From Symbiodinium natans (lineage: Eukaryota; Sar; Dinophyceae; Suessiales; Symbiodiniaceae): 64,000 bases of DNA. The stretch is from positions 1 to 64,000 of the forward strand of contig CAJNDS010000618.1 of assembly GCA_905221605.1 (NCBI GenBank), in the 5' to 3' direction. Shown in pieces: positions 8,644 to 17,900 of the stretch. How positions within the stretch are numbered: position 1 is the first letter of the stretch; every line of letters starts with the position of its first letter. A program made the translations under genes and the position numbers. Under the pieces are notes generated by a model, which did no database searches, was not told where the DNA came from, and saw only the letters and a list, made by a program, of their open reading frames with translations.

Positions 8644-11600
8644 ATGTCCGCAGAGGTTGCAGGTCAGGCTGAGGGCGTCACCCTCCTCGAAGCTATCGAG
8701 GGTGGAGACGTTCCCTATCCAGAGCGGATGAGCTACGTCGCTTGGCTTAAGTGGCGTAGGGAGACTGGCAGCCGCCCATTGTCCAAGCGGGATGGGGTCA
8801 GCACTACGCCAGAGCAAGAGGCGGCTCTCTGGCGGAAAGTCATGAAGTTCCTCCATGACGCCGAAGAGGAGGACGAGGATGAAGAGGAAGAAGAAGAGGA
8901 CTCCGAGCTAGTCCCTGAGGCCTCGGGCGGTGGAGGCGACAGTCCGCCGCGGGTGGACGTCAGCGCCGCGGCTAGGGAGCTGGCCATGGTCCCTACCGGT
9001 GCTGCCTATGTCCCTGCTACGGCACCAGGGTCCCGCCCGGCGGGACCGTCCGGTCCGCCGTCGACAGCAGGTTCAGTGCCAGGCACCGCAGAGGGCTTGC
9101 AGGCGGAGCTGCGCGCGATTTTCCGTCCAGACCAAGAACCGGTCGCGGACTACTTGACGCGCGTTTCGCGGATTGTCCTCGCGCTGAAAGCGCATGGAGT
9201 CACGGTGAGCTCCCGTGACCTTGACGCCTTAAGCACCAAAGCCACCCTCCTTGCGGATGAGTTCTCCAAGATAGGCGGGGACTGGCATCCTACGAAGATG
9301 GTCCGTCGGCTGCGGACCAGGTTCTCGGTCGCGGCTTTGCGCGGTGGCGAGGACCCCGAAGACGCAGAGGAGATTCAGCGCGAAATCCAATGCATCGGGG
9401 AGCTTATCCTCGCGTTAGGGGGAAAAGAAAGCTCGAGCCAAGAGAAGGTTTGGAGCTCCCCGTCCGATGTGCCAGTTGAAGCCGTGGGGCCGCGTTCCCC
9501 AGGGCTCCCACAGCCTGCGACTGCAAGTGGGTTGGGGGTAGGATTGGACCGTGGAGGTTTGCACACTGCTGAGGTTGCAGGTGGTCCTTCCGCGGCCCGT
9601 GTCCTGGGCGCGACGGACGGCGATTCCCCTTTGCGCGCGAAGCTTGCTGCGCTAGAGATGGAGATAGAAGCCCTGAAGCGAGGTTCAGACGGCGGAGGTT
9701 CGCAGACCGGGTCCCAACACCCGGCGGGCGATCTCGCCGCCGCACTCGCCGCCCAAACTGAGGCGCTGAAAGAAGCGTTAGCGCAGAGGGGCGGGCAAAG
9801 CTCCATAACTACGGTCAAAACTGACCTCACGTGGCCGACGCTGACCGACGACAAGTCGGACGCGCGAGACGTTGTCCTGTTCTACGAGGAGTTCGAGGAC
9901 GTCTGCGCGCTGGCCAACAACTGTCGCGGTATGAGTGCGCGCGAAAAGCTGTTAGCGCTACGCGGGCGCTGCCGCGGCTCGCGCATGAAGACGTACACGA
10001 ACGCGTACCGCGCAGCGTGGAAATCGGGAGAGGTTCTCTCAGATCCACAGGCGGTGTATGACCGCATCAAGAACAAACACTTGATGTTCGGGGAATCGCG
10101 GGAGGAAAGAGAAGTCCGCGTGGATGGTGAGCACGCCTCTCTCGCTAAGGGTAAGCTCACAGGCCATCAATTCGAGCCTTTGTTTGAGGCCTCGATCGCG
10201 GACCTCGAGGCAGTAGGTCTCGGGAAGACCCCTCGGGAGTTGTATCTCTCATACCTCCGCAAGATGCCCCCTTATCTCCAAAAGGAGATCCGGAACGACA
10301 AAAGGTTGTGGCCTGGCGACCCCAAGGATGGCGGGTTGCGAGGACCGCAGACTTGGGAAGAGAGCCACAAAGTCGTTCTGGAGTACGAGCAGAGAGAAGC
10401 AGCGCACAGGGCTGTTTCCCACTCTGTGTACACTGCCACCGGTTCGCAGAGCGCGGACCCGGCGGTCGCGCTGGCTGAGGCTCAGAAGGAGATTAAGAGT
10501 CTCAAGGCCGCTGCGAAGGCTGCTGCGAAAGGAGCAGCTGCCGCGGCCAAAGCTGGCGCGGACCAGACGTATGCTGCTACGTCAAAGGGAGCTGGCAAAG
10601 GAGCGGACAAGAAGATCTGCTTCCACTTTCGCGATCATGGGAATTGCCCGAAAGGGGATGCCTGCCCGTACAGCCACGACAAGGAGCTTCGCAGAAAAGC
10701 TCTCGCGGCCAAGAAGGGTGACCAAACCTTTGCCACTGCGAAAGGTAAAGGCAAAGGGAAGGGAGGTGGCAAAGCAAAAGCCAACGCAAAGCCTAAGGCT
10801 GCGGCCAAAGGCGCGGCAAAGCCACCAGGCACTGTTTGCCCCTTTTTCTCCAAGAATGGGTCGTGCAAGAAAGGAGCCAGCTGCGACATGGTCCACAACC
10901 TGACGACCTCAGGAGGGACGCCGGCCTTGCCTGCCAACTGGGCCCCGCCCTCCGGTGCTTCCATGTCTAACCCCTTCGCCGCGTTCAGTGTCCAGATAGG
11001 CAGCTCAGGCGTCCAGGCAGGCGTCTTAGGAGCCGCAGGACACGCCGCGGTGCAGCAGCACGCGCTTCCGTTAAGCAAGGGCGGGCGGGACAAGTTCGCC
11101 ACCTTGGACGATCTGCCGAAGGACTGGTGGAACCTGGCGGACAACGAGCCAGGAGGCTACCAGTACAGAACGGTGGTCCAGGTCCTCGACCGCCAGGTCG
11201 AGTGCATGCTTGACGGTTGCGCCGGCGCAAACCACGTGACTGAGGAACTCGTGGTAGGCATGATGAACCGGGCTGCAGAGCTTGGGATCGGCACTGAGGA
11301 TCCTGGCTTTCCGGTCGTGAGACTTGAGAAGTGGGTCCACCCCGAATATGTGCATGGCATCGCTTCGGGAGCCCCGGTTCCTCTGAAAGGGGCAGCAGTC
11401 TTGCGCGTCACGCTGCTGGAAGGCAAAACGGCGGACGACTGTCGCCCCAACACCGAGATTTTCGTGCTGGGGTGCTGGTGCCAGTCGTGCGGGAGTCAGG
11501 AGTCTCCGCAGAGGGATCCCTGTCCGAGGTTGTGCTTCCGGTTGAGTGTGGGGTTGAGGCTGTGCCAGGTCTCTGGCCCACAGGAGAGGGTAAAGGGTTT

Positions 11601-11919
11601 GTTTTGCTTGCAGCCCAAGAGTGTGATCACTCTCTCCAGCCAGGCGAGGTTGTTGCGGAAGTGCGTTCCGGCCTCGTCAGCACTGCGGCTTGTGGTTGTG
11701 GCGCGATTGAGACGGTGTTCGAGTCAGAGCCGTCTCCGCAGGCATGTGCGGATTGTGGGGTCGCCGTTGCTTCGGTTGACCATGACCCGTGCTTTGCTTG
11801 CGGGTCCGCGTCCAGGGCCGCGGCAAGAAGCTTCCAAGGTTGTTCCTCGTGTGCGCGGTCCTTTGGGCGGCTGCGTACCGGCGCCAGGATCGGTGTGCTA
11901 TCGGTCCTTGCTGCGGTGA
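8644..11919 (+). CDS. gag: Gag-protease polyprotein (ORF1)
   Basis: 1,091 codons from the first long in-frame ATG after the leader. An acidic run (about residues 75-90) and a long linker precede a capsid-like helical region (roughly residues 390-590). Next is an Ala/Lys-rich tract and two CCCH zinc fingers at 10618 and 10837, both C-x8-C-x5-C-x3-H, suited to binding RNA. The motif MLDGCAGANHV at about 11206 fits the active-site region of a retropepsin, but the usual D-S/T-G is replaced by D-G-C, so the call is tentative. From about 11460 the frame loses family character and the -1 frame takes over, so the last 150 residues are probably not used. Gag forms the particle that packages element RNA. 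Confidence 0.85.
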   Translation: MSAEVAGQAEGVTLLEAIEGGDVPYPERMSYVAWLKWRRETGSRPLSKRDGVSTTPEQEAALWRKVMKFLHDAEEEDEDEEEEEEDSELVPEASGGGGDSPPRVDVSAAARELAMVPTGAAYVPATAPGSRPAGPSGPPSTAGSVPGTAEGLQAELRAIFRPDQEPVADYLTRVSRIVLALKAHGVTVSSRDLDALSTKATLLADEFSKIGGDWHPTKMVRRLRTRFSVAALRGGEDPEDAEEIQREIQCIGELILALGGKESSSQEKVWSSPSDVPVEAVGPRSPGLPQPATASGLGVGLDRGGLHTAEVAGGPSAARVLGATDGDSPLRAKLAALEMEIEALKRGSDGGGSQTGSQHPAGDLAAALAAQTEALKEALAQRGGQSSITTVKTDLTWPTLTDDKSDARDVVLFYEEFEDVCALANNCRGMSAREKLLALRGRCRGSRMKTYTNAYRAAWKSGEVLSDPQAVYDRIKNKHLMFGESREEREVRVDGEHASLAKGKLTGHQFEPLFEASIADLEAVGLGKTPRELYLSYLRKMPPYLQKEIRNDKRLWPGDPKDGGLRGPQTWEESHKVVLEYEQREAAHRAVSHSVYTATGSQSADPAVALAEAQKEIKSLKAAAKAAAKGAAAAAKAGADQTYAATSKGAGKGADKKICFHFRDHGNCPKGDACPYSHDKELRRKALAAKKGDQTFATAKGKGKGKGGGKAKANAKPKAAAKGAAKPPGTVCPFFSKNGSCKKGASCDMVHNLTTSGGTPALPANWAPPSGASMSNPFAAFSVQIGSSGVQAGVLGAAGHAAVQQHALPLSKGGRDKFATLDDLPKDWWNLADNEPGGYQYRTVVQVLDRQVECMLDGCAGANHVTEELVVGMMNRAAELGIGTEDPGFPVVRLEKWVHPEYVHGIASGAPVPLKGAAVLRVTLLEGKTADDCRPNTEIFVLGCWCQSCGSQESPQRDPCPRLCFRLSVGLRLCQVSGPQERVKGLFCLQPKSVITLSSQARLLRKCVPASSALRLVVVARLRRCSSQSRLRRHVRIVGSPLLRLTMTRALLAGPRPGPRQEASKVVPRVRGPLGGCVPAPGSVCYRSLLR
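9029..9047 (+). repeat. Perfect 9-bp inverted repeat inside gag
   Basis: GGTCCCGCC and GGCGGGACC separated by one C. As RNA it would form a stem of six or seven pairs with a short loop. Confidence 0.6.
9591..9612 (+). repeat. Bulged-G hairpin in gag
   Basis: Stem CGCG + CCC with GGG + CGCG, bulged G, loop GTGTCCT. Variable pair C-G. Read in the gag frame it gives the peptide AARVLGA. Confidence 0.75.
10450..10472 (+). repeat. Bulged-G hairpin in gag, extended stem
   Basis: Stem AGCGCG + ACC with GGT + CGCGCT, bulged G, four-base loop CGGC. Ten base pairs with perfect complementarity apart from the bulge. Confidence 0.65.
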
Positions 11920-14900
11920 CTGTTCTCGCTTCGGTGTGGGGCGGGAGCGGCCCGGTTGGGCGCCCTGTTGAGGAGCCTGGAGTGCTTACTTGCTTGGACC
12001 ACCTTCCAAGCGTCGACAGTTGGTGGGAGGCGCCAGGTGGTTACGCGTCTGTGTGGGGTAGGCGCCCTGCGCAGAAGGACCTTGGGACCGTGGCGGTCGA
12101 GAAGGCGCCTTACGAAACGTGCTTGCTTCAGCGCGCAGGTGAGGCGCGGCGTCTTTGGGACACGAGGGATTTGCGTGTGGCGGAAAGCGTTGCGTGCAGC
12201 GATGAGGTTCCCGTCACCGAACGCCTCGCGGTCTTTAGGACGCGCAAGGGGCCACGCTGGGCTGGCTGGCGTGAGGGATCGGCCACGGCTGAAAGAGGCG
12301 CAAGTGATGCTGTGCGCCCAGCAGACGCGGTCGACACGGCGCGCTGCCCGAGCTATCATATCGTGGAGAGCTGGGACATCGATAAGATGATCGAGGAGCC
12401 TCCAACGGACTATTATTATGAGCAGCTCGCGGCAGATATGCGCGCCCGGCACCCTAAGGCGTGCCCGCACCTCCTCGACCACCTCGTTTCCTTAGAGGGT
12501 TTCCTAGATAAGTCAATCTTGTTTGGGTTCTCGTTTGGGATCAGTAAGGCCGAAGTTTGTGTCTCCAAAGGTAAGCTCCTAGGACACAACATTGGGCGGG
12601 ACGGGAGTTCGCCTGACGAAGAGCGTTGTCAGGCGGTGATTGACTTTCCCCCGCTCTGGGAGAAGCTTCACATTCAGCAATTTTTGGGTTGCGCAAATTG
12701 GTTGCGCGGCTACCTGCCTGTTGAGTATGGGCACGCAGCCAAGATTTTAGGGCAGTGGCAGAAGCCAGGCGCCGTCTTTCCTGAAGGCGGGCTGGGCTCA
12801 GCCGCCACCGAGGGTTGCAAAGCCTTTAAAGCGATTAAGCGCATGATGCAGAACCGCATCAATTTGGCTACCTTCGATGAGGCCTCTGCTGCGGATGGGT
12901 CGTGTCCCCTTGAGCAGATCGCGGATGCGTCGGGCATCGCGGTAGGGGGCAGCGTCGTGCAGATGACGCGTGACTTGAGTCAGCTCAAAGTGCTTATGAC
13001 GCACTCAAAGAGCTTGACCCCCGCGCAGCAAAACTGGCCGCCCTTGATACAGGAGGCGTTTGCCCAGCTCGAGGTAAAGCGGGCGACACGCCGCATGTTT
13101 GGCTCTATTCGGACTCTGTGTTGGACAGATCATGCCAACCTTACCCGAGCGCAAACGTCGGACATCGGAATGGATCCGAAACTCGTCCGGTGGGTTGCGG
13201 AAATCCTTATGGATGGGTCCGAAATAAGGAGCCTTAGCGGTCGCTCAGCGACGCTGGGTGACAGTTTTAGCCGCAATCCCAAGGATCGGGATGCGCTCCT
13301 TGCGGCGAGGACGAAAGATCTCGAGGGCCTTTCGGGCCAACTCCGAGGTTTCGACCTGGACCAGTACCTCGGAGAGGGTACTGAGGGTGACGGACCCGTG
13401 CCCTGGGCGGTCGGCAACGACGCCGTCCCAGAGCCTGCGGGCCGTGTCCAGGCCGCGGCTGTGCCGATGTGCGTCGTCGCAGCCCTTCCGGTGCGCGTCA
13501 TGGTTGTCTTTGACTACGCGCGTTGGAAAGAGCAGGACGCAGAGCTGACTGAAATCAGGCGCGTTTTTCAAGCGAGCCTCCCTGGAGTTTCTGTGGCTGT
13601 CAGGGGTTGTTGGGGTCCGTTTGAGGATACCGACGGGCTTGCCTCGCATTTTGATTGCGGGGCCGGCAGGCTCGCAGGGACCAAGAAGATCAAGCGGATC
13701 AGGGTCGACTTGCTTACTTCGTGTGCCAAGGTTCTTAGGGAAGCTTCGGGGTTTCGTCCGCAGTTCCTCGTAGGACTAGGGCAAGGCGGGCTTGTCACAG
13801 CCGTCCTTAGGTGGCCTTTGGTTGTTGAGCTCACGCTCCAAGCAAGGAACCTGCAGCGCAAGGAAGCCAGGGCTGTAGGAGAGGCTTGGGCAGGCATCAA
13901 GGCTATCTGGGCGGTGCGGCCACGCCTTTGGCGCACGCAGCAAGGCCACTTGGAAGTGGCCGAGGCTTGTCCGGAACTCAAGAAGGATTTTCCGGAGCCT
14001 CCCCTGCGAGGTTTTGGGATCGTAGGGAAGCAGGCATTGGGGGCGGAGGTTCTGCGGTCCTTGAGGCTGGACGCGGTTCGTTCCATTGATGATGCCAGCA
14101 TTAGAGGGATGCTGGACGAACCGTCACGACCCCTCTGGGACCATGAGGGTCTGTGCATCTGCGGCAAGCGGACCTACCTGTTTTCTCGCTGCCCCGCCTG
14201 CATCGAGAAAGAGGCAGTCGATATCTCGGTAGAGATAGCCGAGCGGGAGGAGCCCGAACCTCCGCTTGAGGGCGACCTTGAGGCCCATGAGGTGGGCCTG
14301 GAGGTCAACTCCGTCCTTGCAACTTTGGATAGGACAGGAGGTTTGGTTAGGGTTAGGTCCTCAACCATCCAGCAATGGGCGGTAGGGTTTAGGACTACGC
14401 CCAAAGATGCTCCAGTTCCCACTGCATATGGCATGCTGAGTGGGAAGATATGGAAGAAGAGCCATTCCATGAAGCTCAGCCTCGGCTCCCAGCACAAGGA
14501 TCTTTCCAAGTGGGGCGATGTGAAGCCTTACTGGACCACATGGGTGGTTAGAGAAGATGGTGCTGTGGTGGCGGGGCACAACTGCTCGCCCCTGAATGTG
14601 GTTCAGGGCGACATCGTCGTGCATTGGTCGTCAGTGGTGAACTGGCACGGCCACAGACATGTCGTGAATGAGCAGTGTGAAGTGCTCTGGAGGTCTAATG
14701 GTAAAGAGGTTGCCTTAGACCCCTCCTTCGGCAAGCTGATAGCCCTTGTGGGTAGGGTTACTCAGGTCATTGGCTGGCGGGCAACCGGAGAAGCAGCTTC
14801 GGATCCCCGCAGTTCTACCCTGCAGGCGTCAAGGGTCCTTGCTCAATTCTCTTCGTCCAACGAGGGCGTAGAAGGGCATTGGACCGCGGGCGCTATCAGT

Positions 14901-17900
14901 CGCGGGAAGAATGCCAATGAGTGCAAGCTGAAGGGTAGAGTTTTGGCGTTTATGGGTGAAGAGCACAAGGGCCCTGCAGTGGTTCTAGAGCTCGTTAGCC
15001 ATAGCCCCATCCTGTGCATTTGGGACCATTCCTCAACCAAGGTCAAGGTCGAGTTTAAGGGCGGTGTTCCGTCTTTGAGCCTGATCGCGGAGGAGGACGA
15101 AAATCGTCGTGAGCAGCTTGCGGTCGAGGCAAGGGACGCGGCGAACATTTCGGAGTTCCGAGTCACGGGATCCCTTCGTACGGCGTGGTACGAGGGTCAG
15201 CGACGCGATCCCTCATTGGCGGGCTCGATTCGCAAGCCAGAGCCGCCAATGGAGATATCCGGAGACGGGTTACTTGAACGCGGGGTGACCCTCAGGACGG
15301 GTCAAACCGTCGTCGTCCCAGTGGTTCCCAACGGGGCTGCGGGCGCGAATGGGGTGACCTGGCGCCGCGCTTGCTACAATTCAGTCCACTGTGGAGTCCT
15401 TGGGGCCCATAGGTCTGCTGAGGTTACCGTCAAGCTGCTAGAGAGGGCAGTCTGGTGGCCCGACTTAGAGAGAGATGTGCGGACCTGGGTCGCCAAATGT
15501 CTCGCTTGCATTAAAGGCCGCTCTCGACCGACGAAGGTTGAAGCTCGTGCGGTCAAATGTGGCGCCGAGACATGCTGGCAGGAAGTCAGCGTGGACTGTG
15601 AAGGTCCGAACCGAGAGGACAGGGAGGGGCATAGGTACTCGCTTACGTACTTCGATTGCCTCAGTCATGCTGTCCTCCTCGAGCCGATGAGGTCTCTGAC
15701 TCATGCTGAAGTCAGGAGGGCGTTCGTGCGCTGTGTGCTTCGCAGCAGGACGATCCCGAGCCTCATCAGGTCGGATAGAGGGCCAGAGTTCAAGAATGCG
15801 CTCATGGCAGAACTCAGCGCTATGCTTGGGACCGAGTGGCGGTTCAGCGCGCCCTTGAGGCCTTGTGAGTTGGGCGCAAACGAGCGGGTCCACCAAGAAG
15901 TTCAAAAGGTGTTGGGGGCGGTCGTCAGGCAAGTCGGCGCCTCCCTTTCCGAAGCTTGGTCGGATTGGCTCGTGGTGGCGGAGTACGTCATAGATAACAC
16001 TCCGGGACCCCACGGGTATACCCCGAGGGACCTAGAGCGGAGCTGGTCGCTCGCTCTACCACTTGAAAAGGACGTCCTGCGAGACGCCTTGCAGTTCGAA
16101 CCCATCTCTGATTGGGCTCGGAGCCAGTTTAAGCAGTTCTCGGAACTAGCTGCTGCGGTCCGAGAGCACTGGACGCGGTCTTCAGAAGCGCGGGCGAAAC
16201 TTGCAAATCGCCATAGGCGCACTGTGGACCTTAAGCCAGGAGACCGAGTGGTCTGGAACGCTCCGAGGGCCCGTTCAGAGGGGGCGGGGCGTGTGCCTTG
16301 GAAACCGGGTCTGACCGGCCCCTGGCGCGTGTTGGAAGTCAAGGGCCACAGGCTCACCTTGGAGCCCGTGTCGATGGAGTCGGGGGGTACTTCTTCCGCC
16401 CGGCGCGGCCCGATGGAGGCGCACGCAGAAGACTGCATTCTTGTTCCTGCGGATGCAGATGGCGCGGAATCCCGCGAGCCGGTCGTCTTTGAGGACGATG
16501 GAACCGGCGGGGACGGCTCGTCTCGCCCCAGCTTAGGGCAACAGGTTCAAGGCGACGCCAAGCAAGTGGAGTTCACGCTGACCAGGCGCGGGAGGGACTT
16601 CGTCCTCCGCCTTGGCGACCGCATTGCCTATCGGGGTGTAGGTGGAGGCCCTAAGGTGTGCAGGTTAGGACGGGTTACGCAGGTAGATGCTGCCCGTGCG
16701 CAGGTCGGCGTGCACCGCTATCTCCCCGACGCCAGCGGGGTTCGCGTCAAATGGCGGCTTGCATTCATCGCCGAGGACGGTGCGCTCACGCTTTCAGAGG
16801 GGACTCGTCCGGCCCACGAAGCGGTTTCCGTCAGGGAGATCATTTCCAAGATCGACCTGAACCGCGACGGCGTGCTTGCTGCAGCCTCGGCCAGAAAGTT
16901 GGACAAGGGAGCGTACTCGTTGCAGGACAGGACGCTCGAGAGAGCGTCTCGCGCCAGAACGGGTGTGCTCTCGATCCGAGAGGCCCTCGCGGACCTCTTG
17001 GTCGCGGAACCCCGCGTGTTGCAGCCTAGGGCTTCCCCAGAGTCGGGTGCTGTCGAGAGTTGGTTCCGGCAGTATTTCCTTGGAGGGGTTGCCGATGTCT
17101 TAGAGGTTGCTTGGGGTGACGCGGTCGCTTCCGACGCGGCTAGGAGGCACGGGTACAGGGTTGTTCCAGCTTTTGTGCAAGGCAAGCAGGCCTACGGGAT
17201 CACCTGGAACCTGGCCGCAGAAGGGCACTTAGAGGCAATTAGCGGCGCTGTTTCGCGCGCAGAGCCGAAGGTGCTCGTGATTGGGCTTGAGGGCAAGAAT
17301 GTGCCCCGAGCTTTCCTTCAGCTAGCCGTCCGGTGTGCGCAGGAACGCACGCGCGCGGGCGCCCACGTCGCGCTGCATTTGCAGGCACAAAAAGGCGAGT
17401 GGGAACCCTGGCGGCTAGAGGAGTGGGGCGCCTTGTTTGGGACGCTCGCAGAGCCACGCTGGCCTTGGGCTTTCGTGCGGGCTGACATATGCCAGTTCGC
17501 GCGGGCCAGTGGCCGCGGCAACCTCGTTGAGAGCGGGGCCCTGTGGCTCGCCGATTTCAACTTAGAATCGGTAGGTTTGAGGTGTAGTAGGCCGGATGCG
17601 TTAGGCGCAGTGCAGCACAAGCACGTTGGGCGCGCGCAAGCCGACTACAACCTCATAGGGGCGGCTTTCTGCGCATCGCTCCAGGACCTTGGTCTGAGGG
17701 GCGCAGAAGAGCTGTGCACCGCTGCAGTTGAAAGCTTTCCAGCCACTGCGGGTGCGGATAGCGCCGCGGCTGCGCCACAGCCCTCTCCAGTCGTTCCCCT
17801 CCCGGACGTGCGCTCGGGCGAGGACCTCACGCCAGCAGAGCGTGCGGAGCTGGATAAGGAGGTGGATAAGTACGCCGCTGAGAAGGAAGCGTTTTGGCGA

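Noticed and set aside
11331-12340. A clear -1 slippery heptamer for gag-pol
   Set aside because: I checked the overlap by eye near the end of the protease region (about 11440-11470); no sequence fits X XXY YYZ in the gag frame well enough to claim.
12428-12444. Extra hairpin CGCG+CA / TG+CGCG in pol, and similar two-pair forms at 21580-21598 and 23256-23274
   Set aside because: Only two variable pairs in very GC-rich sequence; expected by chance, so left out of the family.
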